This document shows, piece by piece, positions 57,130 to 64,000 of a stretch of DNA of 64,000 nucleotides (positions within the stretch are counted from its first letter, which is position 1; the number at the start of each line of letters is the position of its first letter). The notes beneath the pieces are model-generated. The model was not told where the DNA came from. It worked only from the letters and a program-made list of their open reading frames with translations, and searched no databases. This stretch comes from Roseburia sp. AF12-17LB (GTDB taxonomy: Bacteria > Bacillota > Clostridia > Lachnospirales > Lachnospiraceae). The translations under genes were made by a program, and so were the position numbers. The stretch lies in the NCBI RefSeq assembly GCF_003479605.1, contig NZ_QUHR01000010.1:12399-76398 (forward strand), given 5' to 3'.

Positions 57130-57489
57130 CTAATAAGGCTCTATATAGGGGAAAGCATCCTTCAGCCACTGTATGTCCTCTCCTAATATTGCAATCACAT
57201 CAAATCGGCAGGGCAGTCCCATCATATGTTTACACATCAGGTAATAATCTGCCACTCTTGATATTTTCCTTTGTTTGCGGTAATCTACCGCTTCCTGTGG
57301 AAGTCCCTTTCCGGTATCACTGCGGTATTTTACTTCTGCAAAAACAAGATATTTTCCATCTCTTGCAATCATATCAATTTCTCCGAACCTGCAGCGGTAA
57401 TTCATCTCACAGATGCTGCAGCCGGATGCCTTTAAATACTCTGCCGCCTTTTTTTCATACTCACTGCCCATGCTGCGTTTATTTTCCAT
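57130..57489 (-). CDS. YraN family endonuclease-fold protein
   Basis: This 119-residue protein has the restriction-endonuclease-like core of the YraN/UPF0102 family: GSEYEKKAAEYL, FGEIDMIARDG and FAEVKYRSD, which carry the E-D-ExK nuclease residues. Its cellular role is unsettled. It lies between the FlhB-C-like gene and pgeF, a common clostridial order. GGGGAG precedes the start MENKRSMGSEYE. Confidence 0.88.
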   Translation of the reverse strand: MENKRSMGSEYEKKAAEYLKASGCSICEMNYRCRFGEIDMIARDGKYLVFAEVKYRSDTGKGLPQEAVDYRKQRKISRVADYYLMCKHMMGLPCRFDVIAILGEDIQWLKDAFPYIEPY

Positions 57490-57572
57490 CCCTGCTCCCC
57501 TTTCTGTTATTCCTGTTATTCGGATTTCTGCTATTTGGATTTCCACTATCCTTTTTGCCGTTACAGCTATTT

Positions 57573-57899
57573 TTATTCCAATTTACTGCGCAGCTTATCC
57601 ATATCATCGACAAAGACAAGTATCTCTGCCACTACTTCATATAATTCCGGCGGAATCATATCTCCAATTTCAAGCCTGGATAAGGTATTTGCCAGCTGAT
57701 TATCCTGATACAGCGGAACGTCTTCCTCTTTGGCTTTCTCAATAATTTTATCCGCAAGATACCCCTTGCCGGTTGCCAGTATCTTTGGTGCCCTCTCTCC
57801 CGGCTCATATGCGATGGCAACTGCTGTTTTTTCTTTTGTTTTCTCTTCTCCGGCATTTTTCCCATCAAAGTCTGCCGGATGCCAGATTCCATTTTTCAT
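57573..57899 (-). CDS. FlhB C-terminal-domain homologue (FlhX type)
   Basis: This 108-residue protein matches only the cytoplasmic C-terminal domain of the flagellar export switch FlhB. AVAIAYEPGERAPKILATGKG is the segment around the usual NPTH autocleavage site, but here the site itself is absent. Such FlhX-like proteins lack the membrane half. The gene lies 3 bases after the FliK-like gene, with GAGGG eight bases before its ATG, so the two are translationally linked and perhaps interact, as FliK and FlhB do. Confidence 0.85.
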   Translation of the reverse strand: MKNGIWHPADFDGKNAGEEKTKEKTAVAIAYEPGERAPKILATGKGYLADKIIEKAKEEDVPLYQDNQLANTLSRLEIGDMIPPELYEVVAEILVFVDDMDKLRSKLE

Positions 57900-57902
57900 A
57901 AA

Positions 57903-59615
57903 TTACGCCCTCATATCAAAGGAATACCGATGCAGGATTCCGGCTGACGGATGCTCCTGCTGCATAAAATCTTCAACCAGATTTTTCTTTCCGGACTGGT
58001 TCTCCACCTGTACCGTACAGGAATATCCTTTCTCCTGCAGCCGCTGCATCAGCTCAGCCATATGTTCTTCGATTAAATCATAGGATTTCTCATCCTCCAG
58101 ATAAAAATTCGTATGCACCTTTCTATCCTTCATCCGCACAGACACATCCGTTGCACCAAGGTTATCCATATCAAGATGTAAAAAAGCACTCAGTTCGCCA
58201 TCCGGTCTGTCCACACCACTCTTATTAGTATAGACAAATAAATCTCCGTGGGTATTCTGATTTGACATCCGAAGGGGAATCTGCACATAATGATAGGCAT
58301 TATTAATCTGATTCATAAATTCAATATTCCCCTGCAGATTACTTACTGCTTTCGCAAGGGAAGTATTGCTCTGACCAGATTCCTGCACCAGCTCCTGCAT
58401 CTTCTGCATCTGATTTTCCATCTTCTCATAAAGATGCTTAACAGCATCCCCTTTGATTTCTTCCGGTTTTAGTGTCCACTGCTGTTTTACCTCATATTCC
58501 AGCACTTTCTGATACTCTTTACTGGAAAACAGTTTCTTTGCAGAACCTCCGGTTAAACCCATTATCTCATCCAGTGCCTGATGCAGTTCTTTTAGAAATG
58601 CACCTGTAGAAAGATTTCCGTTTAAAGTCCCCTCTGCGGTAAATAATTTACTGCCTGCAAGCTGTGGAAATTCTTTCAGAAGATTTGAAAAATCCTTCAT
58701 CTGCCCCTCTGTAAACAATGCGCCGACACTGCCCCTGGCATAATACTGCACGCCATCTAATGTTTCTTCTATGGATCCTGCTATCGTTTCAGTTTCTGCT
58801 AATTCCGTTCCTGTGATTTCTGTGGCAGCAAATTCTGACGCTCCTTCCAGTATGGCTCCTTCCTGAAGTTCCACCGGACTCCAGCTTCCTTTCTGTACTC
58901 CCTCTTTTACAATTACAGACATATCCAAAGAACCATCCTGCTTCAACACCTGATAGATTCGGCTTCCCAGTTCCAATGCCTCTGTCTCGGAAAGGTTTTC
59001 GTTCTGATATAATTTTCCGATGCTTTCCAAGACATCATCAAACTGTGAAGTGATTGCCGCCTGATCAGATTTATAATTTTCAAACTGCCGGATAAATTCT
59101 TCTGACATCGGAATGTCAAGCTTATGCATCAATACCAGTGACTTAATATCCGCATCCGGATATGCAGAAATACTGCGTGCCATATCCATCAGGCTTTCCC
59201 TGCCAATGGACATCTGCTCTTCCATCATGGAATTGACCATATCTATCATTCTTGGTTCTGCCGGAATGCCTGCTGCATCCAGTGCCTTTAACAACGTCGG
59301 ATTATTGAGATTTCCATTGGTATAAGGTCGAATTTCAACGGTAGTTCCATCATTGGATTTCACCTGGAAAAACATCGCCTGACCAACGGCTAACTGTACG
59401 CCTGCTGCTATTCTCGCCTGAACAGTCTGACCATTTGCCAGTCCAAGCGTAACCGTTCCGTTTTTGATATCATTTACGGTTCCTTCAAATACATTTCCTA
59501 CCGTCATTTCCCGTACGGCTGATACCAGCTGCTGAACCCCTTGCTGCGGGGCTGTTGCTGTAGCTCCGGTAGCCGAACTTCTGTTGTATTGTGCTAACAT
59601 GTCTGAAATCTGCAT
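57903..59615 (-). CDS. FliK-like flagellar hook-length control protein
   Basis: This is a 570-residue protein. Its C-terminal about 120 residues (LRMSNQNTHGDLFVYTNKSG through SYDLIEEHMAELMQRLQEKG) match the Flg_hook domain of FliK, which measures hook length and switches FlhB. The first about 430 residues are divergent and mostly helical. An MQISDMLAQYN start is chosen because GGAG lies eight bases upstream; the frame extends a little further. It stands apart from any flagellar cluster in this window. Confidence 0.75.
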   Translation of the reverse strand: MQISDMLAQYNRSSATGATATAPQQGVQQLVSAVREMTVGNVFEGTVNDIKNGTVTLGLANGQTVQARIAAGVQLAVGQAMFFQVKSNDGTTVEIRPYTNGNLNNPTLLKALDAAGIPAEPRMIDMVNSMMEEQMSIGRESLMDMARSISAYPDADIKSLVLMHKLDIPMSEEFIRQFENYKSDQAAITSQFDDVLESIGKLYQNENLSETEALELGSRIYQVLKQDGSLDMSVIVKEGVQKGSWSPVELQEGAILEGASEFAATEITGTELAETETIAGSIEETLDGVQYYARGSVGALFTEGQMKDFSNLLKEFPQLAGSKLFTAEGTLNGNLSTGAFLKELHQALDEIMGLTGGSAKKLFSSKEYQKVLEYEVKQQWTLKPEEIKGDAVKHLYEKMENQMQKMQELVQESGQSNTSLAKAVSNLQGNIEFMNQINNAYHYVQIPLRMSNQNTHGDLFVYTNKSGVDRPDGELSAFLHLDMDNLGATDVSVRMKDRKVHTNFYLEDEKSYDLIEEHMAELMQRLQEKGYSCTVQVENQSGKKNLVEDFMQQEHPSAGILHRYSFDMRA

Positions 59616-59653
59616 ATCAATCACTCCACTCTGCATTGCCAATTTCTTTGGAA

Positions 59654-60424
59654 TTATTCACTGTAAAAATTCTTAATAAAGGTTCTCCGGTGAATTGGTG
59701 TTGGTCCATATTCTTTGATTGCTGCAATATGGGCTGCGGAGCCATAACCCTTGTTATCCGCAAATCCATATTCCGGCATAATTTTCGCATATTCTTCCAT
59801 CATGCGATCCCTTGTTACCTTTGCAATGATACTGGCTGCTCCAATGGAAATGCTCTTTGCATCTCCTTTGATAATCGGAACCTGACGGATATCTACTCCC
59901 GGTATTGTCACCGCATCATTTAATAATATATCGGGTTTTACTTTCAAATTCGTTATAGCCTGCCGCATAGCTTCATAAGTAGCCTGCAAAATATTAATTT
60001 CATCAATCCGCCCCGGACCTGCCATTCCAATTCCTGTTGCCACTGCCTTCTCCATAATTTCATCATAGAGTTTTTCACGCATGGATGCACTGAGTTTCTT
60101 GGAATCATTGATATATAAAATGTCACAATCCTTTGGCAGAATCACAGCTCCTGCCACAACCGGCCCCGCCAGCGGACCTCTTCCCACTTCATCTATACCG
60201 CAGATATAACCGGCATCCGCATATTCTTTTTCATACTTTTTCAGATTTTCAATCCGGGCATACTCTGTCTCAAGCTTCTGTATCCGCTTTCGTGCTTTTT
60301 CCACAAGGGTCTTTACGCCGCTTCGTTCATCTTTTTCATATCTTGCTATAAAATCAGGCAGCATACTGTCTTCTGCTGCCTGTAACTCTTCTTTGATTGC
60401 TCCGATTTTCTTCTCTTCTGCCAT
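59654..60424 (-). CDS. rnhB: Ribonuclease HII
   Basis: This 256-residue enzyme removes ribonucleotides from DNA. The catalytic core begins ICGIDEVGRGPLAGPVVAGA (near 75), with NDSKKLS and LLNDAVTIPG, and GDAKSISIGAASIIAKVTRDR further on. An N-terminal helical extension of about 70 residues precedes it. ATG at 60424 is better placed after AGAGGA than the GTG at 60430. Confidence 0.93.
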   Translation of the reverse strand: MAEEKKIGAIKEELQAAEDSMLPDFIARYEKDERSGVKTLVEKARKRIQKLETEYARIENLKKYEKEYADAGYICGIDEVGRGPLAGPVVAGAVILPKDCDILYINDSKKLSASMREKLYDEIMEKAVATGIGMAGPGRIDEINILQATYEAMRQAITNLKVKPDILLNDAVTIPGVDIRQVPIIKGDAKSISIGAASIIAKVTRDRMMEEYAKIMPEYGFADNKGYGSAAHIAAIKEYGPTPIHRRTFIKNFYSE

Positions 60425-60459
60425 AATCACTTTATCCTCTGACTGCTCTTTCGTTTTTA

Positions 60460-61023
60460 TTACTGATGCCGAATAAATCCAATTTTATCAAATGGATAGA
60501 TTCTAAGCCATGCTTTTCCTATGATATCCGCCCGCTTGATATTTCCAACATCCGGGAACCTGCTGTCCTTGCTGTAATTGCGGTTATCTCCCATCACAAA
60601 ATATTCATCCTCACCTAATGTAATCGGGTCTGATGCAAGTCCCGGGTCTTTAATAACCTCTCTTCCATAAGATTCCACCAGTTCTTCTCCGTTAATCAAT
60701 ATCTCTCCCTTATCGGTAATCTGCACCGTTTCTCCCGGCATTCCGATAATCCGCTTGATAAAATAAGTGTCTTCCTTATACTGATACGGAAATACAATAA
60801 TATCAAAACGTTCCGGTTCATGAAACCGATAGGATATCTTATCTACAATCAGATTATCTCCATTGGTAAGGGTATTTTCCATGGACGAGCCATCCACTCT
60901 GGTCCGCTGTCCCACATAACGTATCATCAAAAATGTCAGTACCACAATCACAATGAGATATAGTATGAAACTGACACTTTCCCTTACCGCCTTTCCTCTT
61001 TTGCCGCGTTCTTCTTCCTTCAT
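60460..61023 (-). CDS. lepB: Signal peptidase I (second copy)
   Basis: This 187-residue membrane peptidase removes signal peptides from exported proteins. One N-terminal membrane segment (about 17-37) is followed by DGSSMENTLTNGD with the catalytic serine, YFIKRIIGMPGE with the catalytic lysine, and GDNRNYSKDSR. It lies 48 bases after ylqF, with another lepB on the far side of ylqF. The exact start is uncertain because a TTG at 61041 is also possible. Confidence 0.92.
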   Translation of the reverse strand: MKEEERGKRGKAVRESVSFILYLIVIVVLTFLMIRYVGQRTRVDGSSMENTLTNGDNLIVDKISYRFHEPERFDIIVFPYQYKEDTYFIKRIIGMPGETVQITDKGEILINGEELVESYGREVIKDPGLASDPITLGEDEYFVMGDNRNYSKDSRFPDVGNIKRADIIGKAWLRIYPFDKIGFIRHQ

Positions 61024-61071
61024 ATCTCCGTCTTGCTCCAACTCTTTTTGAACCCTGCTCTTATTTTTATC

Positions 61072-61923
61072 TTATGCTTCCACTTCCGGTTTTTCAAGTG
61101 AAATTTTACCGAGCTTTCCAGTACGGAATTCATCCAGCACCAGTGCAGCGGCTTTGGCATAATCTACTTCATTTCCTTTTTTGATACAGCCACGGTTTAA
61201 GGCAATTTTCTCCAACATCTCTGCCGGTGTTCCCTCTTCTTCCATTCCATATCTTTCCTTTAATACACCCGGATACTCTTCCCGCAGAATCTGAATCAGT
61301 TCCAGTGAAAGTTCATCAATATTTAAAATATCATCTTTGATAGAACCTATCAGTGCCAGTCTTAACCCAACGCTCTGGTCTTCAAACTTTGGCCATAAAA
61401 TACCCGGTGTATCCAAAAGTTCTACATTCTTATTCAGGCGAATCCACTGCTTGCCCTTGGTTACACCCGGCTTATTTCCGGTCTTGGCGCAGGCTTTTCC
61501 TGCAAAAGTATTGATAAAGGTGGATTTTCCCACATTCGGGATTCCCACTACCATGGCCCGCACCGGACGGTTCTTGATTCCTCTTCGTAAATCACGCTCC
61601 GTCTTTTCCTTGCAGGCTTCTGCTATAATTGCAGACACCTGCTTCATGCTTCCTTTATTTCTGGCATCCATGCGTACTACATAATAGCCCTTTTTCTTAA
61701 AAAACTCTGTCCAGCCTTCATTTTTTCTTTCATCTGCAAGGTCAGATTTGTTCAACAAAATCAGACGGGCTTTTCCTTTTCCCAGGCTATCTATATCCGG
61801 ATTTCTGCTGCTCACCGGAATTCTTGCATCCACCAGCTCTATTACTAAATCTACCAGTTTTATATCTTCCTGCATCTGACGTTTTGCTTTCGTCATATGT
61901 CCCGGATACCATTGAAACTGCAT
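61072..61923 (-). CDS. rbgA: Ribosome biogenesis GTPase YlqF/RbgA
   Basis: This 283-residue circularly permuted GTPase acts in late assembly of the 50S subunit. The G4 motif LLNKSDLAD precedes G1 GIPNVGKSTFIN, and WYPGHMTKAKRQM opens the protein. It is flanked by the two signal peptidase genes and lies upstream of rnhB on the same strand, an arrangement seen in many clostridia. Confidence 0.95.
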   Translation of the reverse strand: MQFQWYPGHMTKAKRQMQEDIKLVDLVIELVDARIPVSSRNPDIDSLGKGKARLILLNKSDLADERKNEGWTEFFKKKGYYVVRMDARNKGSMKQVSAIIAEACKEKTERDLRRGIKNRPVRAMVVGIPNVGKSTFINTFAGKACAKTGNKPGVTKGKQWIRLNKNVELLDTPGILWPKFEDQSVGLRLALIGSIKDDILNIDELSLELIQILREEYPGVLKERYGMEEEGTPAEMLEKIALNRGCIKKGNEVDYAKAAALVLDEFRTGKLGKISLEKPEVEA

Positions 61924-61953
61924 CTTATTTTCCTCTCTTCCCTTACTGTTCTT

Positions 61954-62541
61954 CTATTTGATAAAACCGATTTTCCGGAGCGGAGAAATCCGGAACCATG
62001 CTTTTCCTATAATATATTCCCGTTTTACATTTCCAATATTGGCATAACGGCTGTCCTCACTACTGTTGCGGTTATCTCCCAATACAAAATACTCATCTTC
62101 CCCTACCGTAATCTCTTCGGATGCCAGTCCTGCATCTTCAATGGCAGCTGTATCTACTTTTTCATCAAACAGCTCTCCATTTACATAGACTGCTCCATTC
62201 TTTATCTGTATCTTATCTCCCGGCACCCCAATGACACGCTTTACATAATAATGCGACTTTTCATTTCCATTTGGAAGAAATACAATAACATCATTTGCTT
62301 TTGGTTTCTTCAGTTTATAAACAAAACGATTAACCAGAATCTCTTCTCCGTTCTCTATCGTAGGGTTCATGGACTGTCCTACCACAGTGGTCCGAAGTCC
62401 GATAAAATATACAAATACAAATGAAATCACCAGGACAATTGCAATCTCAATGACCCAGGTGCCGATTTCCTTCAGCAGTGGTACATTTATTTTCTTTCTA
62501 CGTCTGCCAAAATTCAGACCACGAACGCTTCCTCTACGCAT
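61954..62541 (-). CDS. lepB: Signal peptidase I (first copy)
   Basis: This 195-residue type I signal peptidase has an N-terminal membrane segment (about 28-50), GQSMNPTIENGE with the catalytic serine, YYVKRVIGVPGD with the catalytic lysine, and GDNRNSSEDSR. It is the first gene of lepB-ylqF-lepB-rnhB and has AAGGAG eleven bases upstream. The two lepB copies differ clearly in the N-terminal tail and are likely to differ in substrate preference or expression. Confidence 0.93.
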   Translation of the reverse strand: MRRGSVRGLNFGRRRKKINVPLLKEIGTWVIEIAIVLVISFVFVYFIGLRTTVVGQSMNPTIENGEEILVNRFVYKLKKPKANDVIVFLPNGNEKSHYYVKRVIGVPGDKIQIKNGAVYVNGELFDEKVDTAAIEDAGLASEEITVGEDEYFVLGDNRNSSEDSRYANIGNVKREYIIGKAWFRISPLRKIGFIK

Positions 62542-62621
62542 AATCTTATGTTCTCCTTCTTACCTGAATATCATTCGATATATCTGCAGAATCTGCCACC
62601 GGCAGCTTCTTACGAATACGT

Positions 62622-62720
62622 GGTAACTACGAGAAACACGCTTTGCGAGTTTCTCGAGTTATCGCGGTGCTCGCCAAATCTGCATGCAAGCATGCGATTT
62701 CTCTCGCTACTCGCGTAAAT
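62622..62720. repeat. Dispersed repeat family A, copy 1
   Basis: About 99 bases made of two hairpins. CGAGAAAC/GTTTCTCG (8 bp, with an inner CGC/GCG pair) is followed by GCATGC-AA-GCATGC inside AAATC/GATTT. The second half is nearly identical to 31254-31311. It lies between lepB and the rplS terminator. Confidence 0.75.
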
Positions 62721-62726
62721 ACAACA

Positions 62727-62757
62727 AGAGGGACGATACACATTGGCACGTCCCTCT
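62727..62757 (-). terminator. Stem-loop downstream of rplS
   Basis: A 9-bp stem (62727-62735 with 62749-62757) lies 10 bases past the rplS stop. The downstream T-run is weak (TTGTTGTATTT), so termination may be partial. Confidence 0.55.
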
Positions 62758-62766
62758 GACAGATTC

Positions 62767-63120
62767 TTATTTTACTAACTCTTTTACTTTTGCTTTCTTA
62801 CCGATACGACCTCTTAAGTAATTCAGCTTAGCTCTTCTTACTTTACCAGCTCTTACTACTTCAACCTTCTCTACGTTAGGAGAATGTAATGGCCAGGTCT
62901 TCTCTACGCCAACACCATTAGAGAATTTACGAACGGTAAATGTCTCACGGTTGCTTCCGCCCTGTTTCTTTAATACAACACCTTCGAAAACCTGAATTCT
63001 TTCACGGTTTCCCTCTTTAATTTTCGCATAAACCTTAACGGTATCTCCTACACGAAACTCTGGTGCATCTGCCTTTAACTGCTCTGCTTCAATGTTCTTA
63101 ATAATTTCACTTGCGTTCAT
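62767..63120 (-). CDS. rplS: 50S ribosomal protein L19
   Basis: This 117-residue ribosomal protein sits at the 30S-50S interface. [26 protein letters not shown] and the C-terminal [12 protein letters not shown] are diagnostic. I start at MNASEIIKN with AGGAGG close upstream; a longer frame has no site. Confidence 0.98.
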   Translation of the reverse strand: MNASEIIKNIEAEQLKADAPEFRVGDTVKVYAKIKEGNRERIQVFEGVVLKKQGGSNRETFTVRKFSNGVGVEKTWPLHSPNVEKVEVVRAGKVRRAKLNYLRGRIGKKAKVKELVK

Positions 63121-63235
63121 TTTGTGACCTCCTGTATATTTTGATGTTCTTAATGCATTCATTTGCAACAGAGGACCATCGCCTATTCACAACTGTTGTA
63201 TTGTATCATGTTCTCTATGCCTCGTCAAGCTATTT

Positions 63236-64000
63236 TTATAAGCGTTTCTGTAACATTTCCGGATTGGATGCATAAACCAGTGCTGTTTCTTTTGTAATCT
63301 TTCCTTCCTGATACAATTTCAAAAGACTGCTGTCCATGGATATCATATCTTCCCGGTTCGAGGAATATACAACGCCGTCAATCTGTGGCACTTTATTCTC
63401 ACGAATCATATTGCGGATTGCCGGTGTCACAGTCATAATTTCAAATGCCGGGATTACATTTCCATTCACATCCGGCACAAGCTGCTGGGAAACAATCGCC
63501 TGCAGCACCATGGAAAGCTGTACTGCAATCTGCCGCTGCTGATTTGCCGGGAACACATCAATGATACGGTCAATGGTATTAGCCGCTCCTATGGTATGTA
63601 AGGTGGATATAATAAGATGTCCTGTCTCTGCCGCTGTCATGGCAACACCAATCGTCTCGTAATCACGCATTTCTCCAAGAAGAATCACATCCGGACTCTG
63701 CCGCAGGGATGCACGCAATGCCGTTACATAATTTTCAGTATCTACATTTATCTCACGCTGGCTGATAATTCCATGCTGATGGCTGTGCAGATATTCAATC
63801 GGATCCTCTAACGTAATAATATGCTTGGCACACCGGCGGTTCAGTGCATCTACCATGCAGGCTAACGTGGTAGACTTACCACTTCCTGCCGGTCCTGTTA
63901 CTAATACCATTCCCTTTGGCTGCAGACCAAGGTCAATGATATTCTGTGGAATTCCAATGTCCTCCGGCTTCGGCAAATCAAAGGTAATCACACGAACCAC
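63236..64000 (-). CDS. pilT: PilT-type twitching ATPase (5' end off the window)
   Basis: The visible 254 residues are the core of a type IV pilus retraction ATPase. Walker A is GPAGSGKSTT, and the Asp box (LEDPIEY), Walker B (DVILLGEMRD) and the His box (GHLIISTLHT) follow. AIRNMIRENKVPQ is the PilT signature near the end. The N-terminal domain lies beyond the right edge. Retraction ATPases act at the base of the pilus on the cytoplasmic membrane; the other pilus genes are not in view. Confidence 0.9.
   Translation of the reverse strand: MVRVITFDLPKPEDIGIPQNIIDLGLQPKGMVLVTGPAGSGKSTTLACMVDALNRRCAKHIITLEDPIEYLHSHQHGIISQREINVDTENYVTALRASLRQSPDVILLGEMRDYETIGVAMTAAETGHLIISTLHTIGAANTIDRIIDVFPANQQRQIAVQLSMVLQAIVSQQLVPDVNGNVIPAFEIMTVTPAIRNMIRENKVPQIDGVVYSSNREDMISMDSSLLKLYQEGKITKETALVYASNPEMLQKRL

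Overview
The window looks like the chromosome of a motile, starch-using member of the Lachnospiraceae (Clostridia), perhaps close to Roseburia or Agathobacter. The base composition is moderately AT-rich, ribosome binding sites are strong AGGAGG, and the promoters are sigma-A type with 17-base spacers. groES is controlled by a CIRCE element. A very large cell-wall amylase carries starch-binding modules and a KTGD-type sorting signal. FliK-like and FlhB-C-like genes sit beside rnhB. The genus is an inference from gene content, not something the sequence proves.

Nearly all genes lie on the minus strand. From left to right: a zinc-ribbon protein running off the left edge; degV; groEL-groES; a Cof-type HAD phosphatase; gltD-gltB. 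An AT-rich accessory stretch (about 10.8-14.5 kb) follows, with a thioester-domain-like secreted protein cut by a small inverted-repeat element, a lipoprotein, a decayed hicA with hicB, and a HipA-like kinase relative. Next is a long co-directional run: parE, parC, folC, folE, an HD hydrolase, folP, a folB-folK-HAD fusion and a CPBP protease. These genes overlap or nearly touch, except for 94 bases between parE and parC and 66 bases between the HD gene and folP.

The middle holds a DUF1002 protein, an alpha/beta hydrolase, a RecJ-type exonuclease and truA. The only two plus-strand genes are a SpoIID-like peptidoglycan-binding protein and a flavin reductase-like protein. After them come a FadR-family regulator with lrgBA, a PdaA-like deacetylase, and a sulfur/Fe-S block (metY, cysK, rrf2, nifU, nifS). 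The right side has the amylase, a CdaR/PucR regulator, an MsmX-type sugar ABC ATPase, a phosphoribosyltransferase and dUTPase, gpsA-plsY-der with a DUF512 radical SAM protein, a YtrA-type ABC operon, a miniature soluble chemotaxis receptor, pgeF, yraN, the FlhB-C and FliK-like genes, rnhB, two lepB genes around ylqF, rplS, and pilT running off the right edge.

The most rewarding details are regulatory and mobile. A 221-bp TA-flanked inverted-repeat element interrupts the thioester-domain gene, and removing it restores the frame. A PdhR-like operator sits at the lrgAB start site. A TGTACC/GGTACA motif recurs at the rrf2 and cysK promoters. Two families of dispersed hairpin repeats lie next to intrinsic terminators. 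I saw no tRNA, rRNA, CRISPR array, prophage or full insertion sequence.
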